The notes beneath the pieces are model-generated. The model saw only the letters and a list, made by a program, of their open reading frames with translations, was not told the origin of the DNA and ran no database searches. The position numbers were made by a program, and so were the translations under genes. Shown piece after piece: positions 22,515 through 35,059 of a DNA stretch of 64,000 nucleotides (position 1 is the stretch's first letter; every line of letters begins with the position of its first letter). This stretch comes from Amoebophrya sp. A120 (Eukaryota > Sar > Dinophyceae > Syndiniales > Amoebophryaceae). The stretch spans positions 213,813 through 277,812 of the forward strand of contig CAJINV010000024.1 in assembly GCA_905178155.1 (NCBI GenBank), given 5' to 3'.

Positions 22515-24350
22515 ATAGTATGCTATTGCCTATCTTCTTCTTCACATTACATACAAAGCATTACACGGCGACACCCCTTTGCACGCGCTCGGGCACTTAA
22601 ATAACAACGCGGCGAATCATAGTACGCAGGTGTGATTAATCTCATCTGAGCGAGTTGCTCTCTCGTCGCTTGGGTGGATAGTTAGATGGGGCGGGAAGTG
22701 ATGTTTCCACAAGATAATAGTTGGCAGCCCCAGCATCGCCCTTCTTCGCCTTATCGATTTTTTTTTTTTGATTAAAATCGTACGAGTTTGGTCCTCACAC
22801 ACATGCTCCTGCTGGCTCCCATTGTCTTTGCATGGCAAAAACTAAAATCCAAATAACGATCTTCGTCCTCTTCTGGTTTTTCATTTTTATGCTCGAAGTG
22901 CACACACTACGGGTGACAAGAGAGGTGGTAATGTGGAGAGTAAGAAACTGAGAAGTTGGGAATAGTGTAGAAATATGAATATCTTCGTTCGTAAAATATA
23001 TCGAAGTACCTCACCGAACACCGAATATGAAAGGAAAATTTTATCAGCCAGTGCGCCGCCACACTCTTTCGTTGCAATTCCACACCGTAATGCACCAAAA
23101 GCTTCTGATAACAAAGCCGAGAAAGCGATTAGACAACGTTACTCCCCTCATTCAAAGTACCCATACATGCGCAGTGCAGCTGCAGTCATGCATAGTAATT
23201 GAAAAAGACTCAAGGCTAGCGCACGTGCTGCCCATGTGTCATTCGGATAATGCGGATTTCAGCTTGGACCATGGGGTCTCCTTCTGCTCGGTGGACCTGT
23301 GTGTTTCATTGGTGGGGTTGAAATCAACATGGTAAATCAAAACTGCTGCCATTTGTAATGCCAAACAGCAAAAATATCTACGCACTATCGTTTGTCACGC
23401 AAATTTTTTCATCCTGAACCGCAACCGCTGTACTGGCGACACCAAGACGCTCAGACTCGCGCGTCATAATGAAAAATGCCCCCATCCCTTCGCCCATAGG
23501 AAAAGATAACTTTCTTTCGTGATTTTCGATTCTTACAACCACCACACCCAAGCGCTGACGTTGGGAGGTGGAGGTCGTGAAGTACTTATTAGAGCTCCGA
23601 GACGGAATTGCACCAACAACGTTCCCAGAATGACCAGCACAGCCATTCCACACTTTTACAAGATGCCATCTCATCAAACCACGAAGCACCCTCGTTGCCG
23701 TGACTCAGGAGAGGATCCTAATTCCTTTCGAATCTTCTGTCGGTATGGAATGGAGGCACTTTTGTTCATCATGATAGTCACGCAGTCAGAGCTACAAGAA
23801 AAAAGAACGCTTCTAGTACCCGGTCTTCGGCGCCGCTTCTGCTTGTGCCGCGGGCATCGTTCCTGGTGTGCGATAGTGTGGTGCTGAAGCTGTTCGAGTC
23901 TGCGCTCTAGACTATGCTTTATCGCTTCCGCGTATTTATCGCAAAAAAAAACGAAAGTACTAGACGTTTCAAAAACGGTGCGTGTCGTGCTGTGCTGGGT
24001 AAGCGTTTAAGTACTTCTATCCACTCTCCAAAACGGTAAAGCGAGTGTCCTCACTACGGGAACATCAAACTGGTAATTATCATGTATACACAAGAACGGC
24101 CTTCACCTTCACTCCGATCAGAAAGAGAGCGACCGGATCAAAAGCGAAGCAGCATCTGCTCATCTATGAACGCTCACTCCGTACCACGCCTCGCTCTCGT
24201 CTCAAGTTCCCTCGGAAATCTCCTACAAAGCCTGTCGCGCAAGAACCGCCGGCAATGGCTTGCAACACGAGCACGTGTTCGACGCTTCAATAATACCTGG
24301 CGCGACAAACATCAATCGATAACGAAGCGAAAGCAGCGACATAAGTACTG
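22515..24350. other. Gene-poor stretch, nothing recognised
   Basis: No exon-like frame, introner or RNA gene was recognised. There is a T12 run near 22758. Confidence 0.45.
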
Positions 24351-24354
24351 TGCA

Positions 24355-24735
24355 GGCAGCCCAATACAAGCGCCGCGGCCGCGCCCGGACCGGTGTCCGC
24401 GCATTTGGGTGGAGAGGCCGGCGCGCCGACAGGCAGGCCAGCCAGCAGCAAAACGCCCCAGGCCTGCCGCCGCCGCTCGGCTACGGTGCGCCGATTGCAA
24501 ACGCCCCCGGCGGGGGGCCAGTGTCTTTGCCGCCGCAAACGGCGCCGGGCGCGGGCGCTGAACGACGGGCGCGCAGAGAATGAAGCCCGCGGCGCAACCG
24601 AGCCAGGCCGCGGGGCTGCCGCGCATACGCGAAAGGGGGAGAGCGTCCAAGCCGCCGGGCTTCTTCCGTTCGATTTCTTTGTCCTGCGAAATTCGTTTCT
24701 GCTGCGCCGCCGAGTCCTCCTCCATCTTGGATAAC
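24355..24735 (-). other. GC-rich island with a possible short exon
   Basis: 24355-24600 is very GC-rich and open in several frames on both strands, so long frames here mean little. At 24600-24725 on the minus strand a charged segment (MEEDSAAQQKRISQDKEIER) looks like true coding sequence, running into the island. No continuation was found. Confidence 0.35.
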
Positions 24736-24799
24736 AGCGCTAGCGGGGTCGCCTGCGCCTGCTCCCAAAAGTGGCAGTCCTAGAGGCAGTTCCAGCCCG

Positions 24800-26270
24800 C
24801 GGCCGCAAGTGGTGGAGCCTCTCCCACCGCCGCAACAACTACGGCGCGCTGCGATCTTCGAGAGAGCCCTCGGCGCGACGAGGATCCGGACCGGTACCCT
24901 GCACCATGGTAGAGTAACGCTGCTCGATCAGTAGAACAGCTACCAGACAAAAGCTAGTTTTTATAGACTTGATTCTTACGCGTTGTGTATCTTCGTCGAT
25001 AACGAATGATACGTGTGTATGACTCCTCGCTCACAACTCCGAACGCTTCGCTCGCGCTGTTGGTATGGTGCAAAAATGTCAAAACAGCCCTCCATTACTC
25101 ACTCTCACGCTCACGGCCATACGTGGCATTAGTTTCCGCTCTAGGTGAAGCACATTCAAAACGCTCGCTTCTACACTCTACGCAAACGCATCTTTGTTCA
25201 GCATGGGAAACACGTATCAACTATGGCTGCCAGACCACATCTCTGAAACAACGCAGCAAGGCGCATGTGTCAGGCTAGCAGCCCCCGAGCAACCAGGTAC
25301 AAACGAACTGGACAAGGGAACCGAATCCTGCTGCAATTGTGCGGAAATTTTCTAGATCGACCTGCGGTCGCGGGGGTGCTAGCTACACAGAAAAGAGTTA
25401 GTCAGAGTCTCTTAACCCGTGGGCACCGAAGGCGTTCTGGCATCTGTTTGCACCAACTGATGCGTGATCAGAATCAGAAAATTATCAGTTTTTATTCTAC
25501 AGCTTTATGAGACCGATCGTAGCTGCAATATGAGCAGGCCTGTCGCGCAACTGCTCTTTGATAATATTCTACGACGACCGACCCTGTGCCAGACGACAAC
25601 TGCATGTATCCTGCATCCAAGCACGCGTTGAGACGCGAATCAGCCATTGATTCGTTTCTCTTCTGCTCATCAAAGACTCTCGCACACAGCAAAATCAAGT
25701 AGCTTCAACACATGAGCGGTAAAAAGCGCAGCCTTTTACAGGTCTCCGCCGCCTTCCCCGTTGTGAAGAATTCTGGCTGTTGTATCTTCTTTGTTAGTGA
25801 CATCAAGTGGTAAGTGGTGCTGTAGTAGCTACTGGTTTTTTTCCTTTTCGGTCAAGTTCAAGTAAGGCTGTACATGATAGAATCGCTCCACCAGAGTTTC
25901 TTTTTCCGTCACACCATACAATGCGACGCGTTTTTTCTTTTTAGATTTCCGAATTGTCAACGGGCAAACTGAAGACCAAGAAAGTAAAGGACACTTTGCT
26001 GCTATTTCGGGTAGAATCTCAAGACCAAGCCAAGAGTCACCAGTGCTGTTATTTTTTCAACGAAACTCACTACCTTCACGCAAAAGTTGCTTAGTGTATT
26101 TCACATGACTAGCCAAAGTAGACAGCAACCACTCACAACATGCGGCTGAAGGGCGGCACCACCTGCACGAAATATGGAAGCACGAAAACGCACCTTGTTG
26201 ACTCCAGTGTATACTGCCGTGTGGAGGTGGTACTAACAACATGACACTCGTCCTACAGGTACTACAGAGG
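24800..26270. other. Gene-poor stretch, nothing recognised
   Basis: No convincing exon or repeat was found on either strand. Confidence 0.45.
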
Positions 26271-26286
26271 TCAGCGACGCATATAT

Positions 26287-26780
26287 AATGTTGTCACCGA
26301 CAGTTTCTTTTCTTTTGGCTGTTCTTCATGGATCTTGATGCACAGGAACGGCTCATCAACAAGGCGAAGCAACTTGTTGCTTTTCCGTAAAAAGCTCCCG
26401 CAACGATCCCCGATTCTCACCCCCGCCTTGCGGCACAGTGCTTCGGCGGACAGGTGATCCCGTTTGAGCGCCGCTTGCAGTTCACACATCTCCGCCCGAA
26501 TTTTCGCGACCTGGGAGGAAGTGTGATTCGCGTCTCGACCTGGGACGGACGCAGGGAGTTCGAACCGCACGACCTCCGGGATTTCGTATTTCGGTGTCCT
26601 TCCCAGGATCGCCATGGTTTCGCAATACTCCCGAAATCCGGCTGGGATATCCGGCTCGGGCGACGAGTCCACCGCCGTGGTGCTCTTGCTGCTGGGCATC
26701 AGCGGTTCCTTCTTCACTCTATCAGCTGCGGCGCACCAGCGATCATTCGGCCGCCGACGGGGGAAAATGCAGCATCTCAT
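26287..26780 (-). CDS. Unknown protein, probable single coding exon
   Basis: The open frame encodes up to about 165 residues. A likely start is MPSSKSTTAVDSSPEPDIPA at about 26698, giving about 140 residues. It has a Ser/Thr-rich N-terminus, then a helical region (KIRAEMCELQAALKRDHLSA) and a basic stretch (FLRKSNKLLRLVDEPFLCIK). Composition is strongly protein-like, and the opposite-strand frames are less so. The family is not recognised and there is no nearby introner. The first part upstream of the suggested start may be non-coding or a preceding exon. Confidence 0.5.
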
Positions 26781-26799
26781 TGTGTATATTCAAAAGTGT

Positions 26800-27640
26800 A
26801 TGTGGTGAAAATGGTGTTACCCAGTGAAAATGATGACGAAAGTTAAAATCAAAGTCAAAAAACAAAAAGCCCACGACCCTGGTGGCAGGAATGTGGTCTG
26901 TGTTTCTCCCCGATGAACGCGTTCCGAGTGGGAATCGCAGCGGCTAGAAGTAGCAAGGAAAAATTGCATGTAGGACACAGCGAACAATATTCTGCCGCAC
27001 ACGCGGTTGCGAAAACGACGACGGCGACCAGAGCGATAACCGCAACAAGCAAACTCTCTGTAGAAACACGATTCTAGCAGTTGTAGTCCTGGCAGTACTA
27101 CTTTACAACAACGGTTTCACTTTATCCCAACTACGAATATCCCACTTTATTGCTGACGTGATATAGTGTTGGTCCACGGATTGATAATAGGGACAAGAAG
27201 CCACACGTAGTGGTCGAAAACACGGTGACCATATACCACGAGCACGATGACGGAAGGCACGGCTGACCGAATATAATTCCTTACACGACGGACAAAGGGG
27301 GAAGACACTACTTATATCTTTACTTGCGTGACCGTACTGCCTCCGTTTCGACTATTTCGCGTTCACTGATTATTTTCGAAGTGATCTCCAATTAGATCTT
27401 TCATTTGGGCGCCACTTTTATGGTGATGATAAATTATATGATCTGCTGCAGCGCCACATTCTTTACAGGCCCGGGCTCCGGGCAGCCACCAGAAGCAGCT
27501 AGTATGAACTTTTTGCGGTCTGCTTGATCATTGCCACTACATTGCTATCACATCCACAACCGTTGGGAACAAGCCGTCTACTGTGTTCTTGCAGCGCGAA
27601 ACCCGCGACAACCAAGCAAACTGGGAAGCGAGTATCGATG
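26800..27640. other. Intergenic, nothing recognised
   Basis: No exon-like frame was identified between the 26.3-26.8 kb exon and the GC-rich island that follows. Confidence 0.45.
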
Positions 27641-27659
27641 GAGCATCGTCATCATCATT

Positions 27660-28130
27660 CGCTACGCTGCAGAGGCCGCGGCGCATGCCACAGAAAGCGC
27701 CCCTCCTATGGGAAGCGAGGTTTGGCGCAGCTGCGGCCGACGTGGCGAAGCGCGGCGGTTGCTTTTAGCCCGTCAGCACAAGGCTGTGCTGGGAGTTGGC
27801 ACTCCGGTAGCGCTCACAGAGGCGCTGCAGCTTGCGCCGGGTAAGTGCTTTGCGGTGCCACCCGGCCGGGGCCACTTCTGTCCGCCGGCCTGGGCGGCGG
27901 TAGGTTTCCTGCACAGTGGCAGCACCTCCCAGGCGGCACGCACACAGGCGCCGCCGCCCGGCAGGACTTCGCCGCCCGCGCGCGCGGGCCGGGCCACCGG
28001 CCGGCGCCTCTCCGCCGCGGCGTGCTCCGCTCGCGGCGTCCTTCCGCCGCGGCGTCGCGAGGGCGCCGCGGCCATCTTTACCATGGGCGCGCAGGCGTGC
28101 CGGTCCCTGCCGGGATTATATCCCGCCCCC
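27660..28130. repeat. GC-rich island
   Basis: Long CG-rich tract, open in several overlapping frames. It shares short stretches such as TTTGGCGCAGCTGCGG near 27720 with another island (about 31707, GTTCGGCGCAGCTGCG), so it belongs to a dispersed family. Not annotated as a gene. Confidence 0.6.
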
Positions 28131-29345
28131 GGTCAGATAGATGCCCCGAAACTCCGCCCGAAGCAACATTCTCTTTCCTGCATCCGAGCTCTTCGCCGTC
28201 GCCGTTTTGACCGCGTGCATTTCCGCCTGCGGCTCATCCGATTAAAAGCAGTTCCCAGGCCGCAATCAAACCCTGACAAAACGACTTAGGAAAAAAAAAC
28301 TTAAGCAAAACCCCAGTGGGTCCGTCTTGGTTGCCTATGAGAATACCTGATGCATGCGAGGAGATATTGTAGAAAACGTTGTTGCGTCAACGACTGACAA
28401 CGGGTGTTGAAATGAAACTACTCCACGAATCCACAAGTCTTCGTTCAAGACTCATCTTGTCATTGTCCTAGGATGATCAAACTGCATGACAAAGTTGAGA
28501 GTCCGTGTTTGATTGCGGAGGGAACTACCTTCAGTGACGTAAATTTCCTGGATTTGCGTGCCGCCCTTATGCGAAGAAAACTCCCTGGTTGGATCGTACT
28601 ATTTGTGGGATGATGAAGCCACCTTGATTACAACTGTTTCTTGCAGGAGCATTATGCAAACTCAAACTCGTCCGATGATTCCGCGATTGTGCATGACACT
28701 AAAAGCAAAGTCGCGCATGAAGAGTGCGCGCTCTCCTGCTTCTTTTGCTTCGCAGATCTCTTTTGTATACCTGTTGCTGAAGCTTTCAAATTCGTGGCGA
28801 TCGCCAGAAGTTTTTCTGGTCAGATAGATCCCCTGAAACTCCGCCTTAATCTCCTCAAAGGCTTCGACAAGTATCATGCGGAAAATAACTGCCACCTTCA
28901 CATTTGTTAATCTCAACAAATTCCAAAAACATCACAAACACACGCAGGACGACGTTGAAGGGCGCTGGTGCCGGCGCTAACTTCAATCTAAACTAACTGC
29001 GAATCATGACAAATCCTTTGCATAGCCTAAGATAGGTGCTGAGGTGGCAACATTTTCTTGCGTGATAGCCAGCAGCGCGTTGTACTCATCCAGCAGCTGC
29101 TTCTGTCCTCAGGAAAAGCATCGCGCCCGTAGTCATCGCAGAGCATCAGGATAGTGCTGCATCTAGTACTGTTGAGTCAGCATTACAAAGCGCATCTTCA
29201 CTTTTACAATTTAAAAGGCAATCTGTGTTATTTCTAACTGGTGCGATAGTTTACTAGGCATAGCTTCTTAGAGACCGCTGGCCAGATGGATGCCCTCGAA
29301 CTCCTCCTGGACCTCTTCGAACACCTCCACGAGCATCATGGGGCG
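28100..29345 (-). CDS. Gene with a triplicated helical exon motif
   Basis: Three minus-strand segments carry the same motif: near 29277-29345 (MMLVEVFEEVQEEFEGIHLA), 28810-28880 (MILVEAFEEIKAEFQGIYLT) and a remnant near 28130-28160 (AEFRGIYLTGG). The first two also share a lead-in (KMALRP / KVAVIF). A linking exon at about 29030-29115 reads GQKQLLDEYNALLAITQENV. The 28662-28919 exon continues as a Lys/Glu helical stretch. This is consistent with one gene carrying duplicated exons, or a cluster of degenerate paralogues. Exon borders are unresolved and the family is unknown. Confidence 0.4.
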
Positions 29346-29384
29346 AAGCGCCATCTTCGCATCGGCATCGCGGCGGCGGCGCGA

Positions 29385-29960
29385 GGAACCGCACTGCAGC
29401 TCCCGCCGCCGGCAAGGCGCCACACCGCAACCCAGCACGCGCAAAGCCGGCCGTGAAGCGCCCCGCCACCAGAAAGAAACGGCCGCTGCAGCCTATAGAT
29501 CTAGGCAGGCGAACGTGATTCCGAGCTGTGCTCGAGTGCGTGTCTAATTCTATCTAGATAGAGTGCGTGTCTAACATCCGCATAGAAACAGAAACAGAAA
29601 AGGGCTGACGCTGAACGCTCCAGCAACGCGTCCATCTGCACTACGAGTCCCGCTGGGACTGCCGCTCAACAACCTGTCTCGCTCCCGCGCTCAAGAGTCG
29701 TGAATTCGCTCAGTCTGATGTTGCGGAGTGAATTGGCGCTCAGTCACAGAAGGGAAAAGCCTCACCCTTGCTGGAGTTTTTTTCCCGTTGCTGGTTGTGT
29801 ACTCTCCGTGCCTACGTACAATTTAGCACTGCCTACCGGCCACTGCAACTCGCTTCAGATCACTTTGTTCTAGATTGATAGAACAGAAACACCCGGCGCT
29901 AGTGAAAATCCGAGTTGCGGCAGACAGTTGCTTTGTGGGCCATATTTATTGTGCCAGCGG
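29385..29960. repeat. Dispersed duplication, copy 1
   Basis: This segment aligns by eye with 33505-34090. Shared landmarks in order: a Pro/Ala-coding GC-rich lead, CCAGAAAGAA, ATCTAGGCA, a CTCACTC/CACCCTTGCTGGAG block, and ACAGAAACACCCGGCGC followed by GCAGACAG. Confidence 0.7.
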
Positions 29961-30406
29961 CAGATGCAGAAGCGCAACTACAACTGCAAAAAGCATGTTT
30001 ATATTTACAGTAGAGCATTTCGCTTTCGCAGTCCATCTTTTTCCAACAAAACCAAAACACACCACCTTCTTACACATTTTATCTCTTCAGGGAAAGCTTT
30101 CAAGCTCAAAAGCCAACCTTCACTCACCGGCAACCTTTGTCCTCGTGCCAGTTCTTTCCACGGTTTAGTGAAAGGGTCACTTTTCAGCAACAAAAATTGC
30201 TGCTCATCGCTACCTCAACCTCAACACCGACCTGCAGGCAACAGCGCCGCACACATGCTGCTTTCTACTTCAGTAGTGGCCTGCCCCAAAAGCAGCTTCA
30301 AAGCCGAACCGCACCACGTAGTCGCAACAGCGAGGGCTCCATATCCCGCGGTCTCCGGAGCTCCGTGTCCCACAGACGCGGCGTTCGGGGTCGTAAATGG
30401 CTCGAC

Positions 30407-30667
30407 TTATCGATGGAACCGAGACCAGCAGGAAAGCAATACGGAAAAGACTTCCTGATATCCGGTGTCAGGGGGGGGGGGCGAGTCCGCAGCCTTGGTT
30501 GTTCCGCCGCCCTCTTGTCTAAAGCGTACCAGAAGATCCAGATCGATTGCATTCCCCTCCGGTCTGGTCTGGAGTCGATCCATTAAGGCTGCAAGAGGTG
30601 TGTCCAGCACTCGTCTGGGTGGCAATTCAAGTCTGCTGCCGCACTCCGGCACACTCCTCGCAGGCAT
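30407..30667 (-). CDS. Possible exon, unknown protein
   Basis: An open frame of about 85 residues has good composition (TPLAALMDRLQTRPEGNAID) followed by a Gly/Pro-rich end over a G9 run at 30472-30480. No family is recognised, no partner exon was found, and competing plus-strand frames exist. Confidence 0.3.
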   Translation of the reverse strand: MPARSVPECGSRLELPPRRVLDTPLAALMDRLQTRPEGNAIDLDLLVRFRQEGGGTTKAADSPPPPDTGYQEVFSVLLSCWSRFHR

Positions 30668-30899
30668 GGAGCAAATGAACCAAGCGAGCTATCACGACGT
30701 CTCATTGTGACAAAACAAGCAGAGGCCATCGTCAAACGAGCTCTGTTCTTTGTGCGGAAAGAAGTGTAAATAAAGTGCCTGCACTCATACGAGGAAAAGT
30801 GCCTAAACTCTGCTTCATAAACATGGCGGTGCAGAAAAACCACATGATCATGTCAGGAATATCTTATACTTGTGATGCTGGGAATAAATGCTGTTCCTC

Positions 30900-31680
30900 A
30901 GGCAGGCAGTAGCAGCCTTGGTTCGTTGACGACCTACAAGAACGCGGCAAAAGTTTAGGTCGTGATGCGTTAAAACTGAACTGCAGCTATGTTTTCGGAA
31001 CCGAATGGAAATGCTCTACCTTCTACGGGGTGCATTTACATGGTTGCGAACGACTTTGACGACCGCAGCAGCTGCATTCTGTATATATTCCATTCAACTT
31101 TTCTGCCCTCTCCGACTGACCAGGAAGAACTTCTTTACTGACCGTGGGCAAAGTAAGTGCTTGTGGTTTGCAACATAACGCACAAGTGCGCCTACCGAAG
31201 ACGAGAGCGAAGACATTACGACGCTGGGAGGCGTGACTAATACAAAAGCTGCTTCGTAGAGAGGCGTGGCTCAGGCAAAAGTTTCTTCGCCGAGAGACCG
31301 AGGGGGACGGCCCACCTACATACTAGCGTGATCGTGGTGCTCAATAGTGCACCCGATCTTTAGAGATTTACCGCTACGAAGGACGCAACAAGTGTAGTTC
31401 ATAGAAATACTATATCGCTCAGATTATGTTGATCTAGCTTCAGCGTTGCAATGTGGAACAAGCTGCAGATCGGAACTTGCTTGGATCTCGAGATCACTGT
31501 TTTGGGATCTTAGTGAACCAGCTGAGTAAGTTGTGAGAGAAACTTCCTCCTGACAATGAATCAATCTTGGGCAGAACAACCCGTGTGCGAAACACAGCAA
31601 GCGCAGCCTGCTCTTGAGAAGTAAGTAGCGCGAGCCCAAATGCGCGGCTACGCAGTTTGTCTCCTTCAAAACACACAATA
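30900..31680. other. Intergenic, nothing recognised
   Basis: No supported feature was found between the 30.4-30.7 kb exon and the GC-rich island. Confidence 0.45.
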
Positions 31681-31689
31681 GCCCGCGGA

Positions 31690-31930
31690 CAAAGCAATCC
31701 GCTGCGGGGGGCGGAGTTCGGCGCAGCTGCGATCGCCATCGCAAAGCGCAGCCGCGGCAGGGCGCCCGGAGCCCGGTCGGGCGGGCGCCGCGGGTTCCCA
31801 ATCGGGTGGCACTGGCCGCGGCGCCGTTGCTTTGCGCCGGCGGCTTCGTGGCCAGGCTTGGGCAGCGCCGCTGCTCCGCCTGCACCTTGGCCGCGGCGGC
31901 AAAGGCCCCCCGCGGCGTAGTGTAAGAACA
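31690..31930. repeat. GC-rich island
   Basis: CG-rich tract open on both strands, sharing GGCGCAGCTGCG with the 27.7-kb island. Treated as non-genic. Confidence 0.55.
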
Positions 31931-32758
31931 ATATGCGCGCAGTTTTTCCTGTAATAATGCCGGCGCCCGCCAAGGCAGAGACTTCTTCCAGACCCTAGAT
32001 CGGCGAAGACGGTTCGCATCGTGAGAACGCGACCGCCTTTCCGTCGCCATCCTTCCGCCCGATCTCCTTCAACTCCGCGAGATATGGACACGAATTCAGC
32101 ACACCCAGAATACAACCTCATGCCAGACAGGAGTGCATGCTTGGCGCACCGTCGTATCAGAGTGGAAAGTGCCCCCCTCGCTTGCGACTACATGAACATG
32201 CACAAAATTGAGCCGTGCTCGAGTCGGTACGGGATAACCAAAGCAACACGCACACTATCACTACTTGCATGAACCGACAGCACTTACTAATACTGCTGTC
32301 AGCATATCACGTAGCACAGTCCAGCTGTACTTCGACCCACCATGACCACGCGCCTCGCTTTTGATTTCGCATGATGACCGCTTCGCATTAGACGCAAAAG
32401 AAGTGGGGGCAATGCTCATTGCGATATCGTGGCAGCGGTTGTCGCGGCGTCCTGCGGCATTCTGGGCGACGATGTTGCTTGGCAGGAACTGAGGCACGCG
32501 CGGGCTTAGAAGGCATGATCCCGCGCGCGCTTACTATCTCAGTCGCGCTTCTGCTCTTCGCGACGTGTTCCGGCTCGACGCGCAGCCTGTATTGATGAGT
32601 CCAAGGCTGCGCTTGTATTCCGGCTCGACGCGAAGCAGGGCGCGCGCGGCTCGCCACCACCGGCGACCCGTGGCACTGCTCGGGCAGCGTAAACGCACAA
32701 TAGCTAGGCTAAGCACTTTTGAATTACTGTGGAATTAGAGTGCGGTGGACGAATTGCA

Positions 32759-32826
32759 ATGCGGAACCGCTCACCACGACGGAGAACTCGCTCACCACGT
32801 CGGAGAACTCGCTCACCACGTCGGAG
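32759..32826. repeat. 18-bp tandem repeat, three copies
   Basis: Three adjacent copies of the unit CTCACCACGTCGGAGAACTC, with one C/A variant. Confidence 0.85.
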
Positions 32827-32939
32827 ATAGACTTTGCGCGCCCGCACTCGCGCCCAACTCATCCATGCTAGCGCTGCTCGTGAAAGCTCGTCTACCCGTC
32901 GCTCTAAGTCTACCATCTCTCTCATCATGATCACCATCC

Positions 32940-33340
32940 TCAGTAACACGGCCGCGCCGCCGCGGCAGAGCGCCTCCTGGAAGTGTTCACGCGAAGCGTT
33001 GACTCGTGCTTGCGAGGAGCGTCAACAACCGCCTTGGCGGGGCGTTGTGTAGCGCCGGCAAAGACCGTCGCGCCGCGCTTGCGGAGAGCGTCGCACCACG
33101 GCTGCAGAGGGAGCCGAATAGCGCCTTCGAAGAGCGCCGCGGCCGGGAACCGGATGCCGCCGCGGAGTAGCAAAGCCGGGGGACGCCCGCGAGGGGCGTC
33201 GAGCAGCGCCGCGGCGGCACGTCGAACACCACCGCGGCATCACGGCTGGAAGTGAGCGCGACAAGTGCCGGGAGGCGCTTGCGAGGAGCTCGCCGATGCT
33301 AATTTTGGGCGCGATACCGGTGAGCGCCGCCGCGGCCGCA
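32940..33340. repeat. GC-rich degenerate repeat block
   Basis: Contains GCGCCGCGGCGGCACGTCGA and a following block ending GCGCTTGCGAGGAGCT that recur at about 35,612-35,710. It appears to be built from short GC units with many near-copies. Confidence 0.65.
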
Positions 33341-33530
33341 GTTCCGCCACGGAAGAAGGCGCTCCGCTTATTTTTCTTTGCCAGAAAATTAGTCTTGATC
33401 TCCGCAGAGACATTTTCTCCTTTGCTGTCGCTTTTGGAGACGGCTTGCTTCACGCTGATCAGCTCACGCTGCAGCTGTTCGCGGTGTTTCCTCGCTCTGC
33501 CAAGAATGAAACCGCGCTGCAGCTCGCGCC
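33340..33530 (-). CDS. Possible coiled-coil exon
   Basis: The minus-strand frame reads as a basic coiled coil (RARKHREQLQRELISVKQAV), then a Lys/Ser stretch (IKTNFLAKKNKRSAFFRG) before entering the GC-rich block. Composition is clearly unlike the flanking low-complexity frames. No splice partners were identified and the function is unknown. Confidence 0.35.
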
Positions 33531-34090
33531 GGCGCGGCCCCAACCCGCCGAAACTGCTACGCAGCCCGTCCTAGACCCGCAACAGAGCCCGTCGTCGCCA
33601 GAAAGAAGCGAGAAACGATAGCCGAGGCCTATCAATCTAGGCACGCGCCCGACGTACTTATTCAATGTTGGTAATGCGACGATCTACATAGAAATATGAG
33701 CACGATAAATTGGAACGCGCACTACTTACTTACAAAGCATTCCTCTACACTCCGGGACCGCCAGGCGCTTCTCCGCAAAAAGCTGTGTCGCTCCTACGCA
33801 GAAGGGCCGTAAACCTGCTCAGTCAATCGCGGGGGAAGCGCGAACTGGCGCGCACTCACAGAGGAAAAAATCTCACTCTCGCTCCAGTTTTTCTCCCTCT
33901 TTCAAAACCGCGGTTTTATTTTTCTTTGCCCTTAAGTACTTCCACCCCGTGGTCCTCTCCGGGTCTCACTGGACGGCCTCTAGAAGACCACTCTCTCATC
34001 AACAGCACAGAAACACCCGGCGCCCAGGCGCATCCGTGTGCGGGCAGACAGCTACTCTGCGTGCTTTGTTGTCCCCAACACGTCGGAGGT
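33505..34090. repeat. Dispersed duplication, copy 2
   Basis: Partner of 29385-29960. The shared CAGAAACACCCGGCGC element lies at about 34007 and the CCAGAAAGAA element at 33598. The copies are clearly diverged, with many substitutions and indels. Confidence 0.7.
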
Positions 34091-34099
34091 TGTACGACT

Positions 34100-35055
34100 A
34101 CAAATGATGCGCATTCTTGCAAGTAAAAAAAGAGGGCACTTCTTACGCACACTTTCAGCATCTGGCAGCTCATCTGCCGTCCTCAGTGCCGCCATCTCTA
34201 CATAGTCGGTGTTGTTTGTACGCAGTTGTAACTAAGTACCATCAGTAGTGCTAGCGGTTTTTTCTTTCGGCAATATCAAGAAATTGAAAATGTTTTATTT
34301 CCATCAACGAAATCGAAAGTTACGCCTGCTTACAAGCTTCGTGTCTGTTGCTGTGCAATTCGCTGCCCGTGCCGCATCAAGCTACAAGCTTTGTCGCAGT
34401 TTTTGATTGCAAACACCGGGCCGGCCGCGCCAAGCGGTGTCCTTGTGCTCGCAAGCGTCACACCCCACAGCTTCATCCGGAACTCCTTGTTAGAAGGTTG
34501 CTGCTAGCTTCTAGTTATGGGGTGGACTGCAAGTGGGACCGCGGGGTTTGATTTCCGATGCAACGAAACCCTGAAAGTAATCCGCGAGGGAGAAAAGTGA
34601 AAGTTTTTCGCTCGGTCCGGAGGCCGGTCTGTCATGCTAACTTCTGCTAATAACCTCCTTGCACAGAACATTCTACGATTGACTTGTGCAGAGAAAGCCT
34701 GTGGCCGTGCTACAAGCTACATACCGCAAAAACAAAAGAGAATTCGCAAACATGCGTGTCCTTGATAGATCCGCTTGTGCTCACGGCAAACGGTGGATGG
34801 TAGTTCTCACCTCGGTCACGGGTCTGCACAGTGAGGCACACCTCTCCTTTCTGACGCCGACACTCATCCGTCGCACGGCGTTCGGGCCGAGGCCGTCATC
34901 AGTGCTGGCGAGCGATTTGTCCTGCATCCGCAACTTGTGCCAGGCCGCGTCGCTACCGCCGGGGCAGTGGTTCAGCGTTCTGTGCGAAAAGCGCGCCGGC
35001 GTGGAACGTAGTAGCAAGATACGCCGAAGGAAAGCCCGGGAACGCGGATCGGCGG
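34100..35055. other. No assignable gene
   Basis: 34686-35060 is open on both strands with moderately protein-like composition in each, so neither strand can be chosen. Nothing is recognised in 34100-34680. Confidence 0.4.
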
Positions 35056-35059
35056 CGCC

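Noticed and set aside
27531-28289. 252-codon plus-strand ORF
   Set aside because: GC-rich island with several overlapping open frames; composition explains the length.
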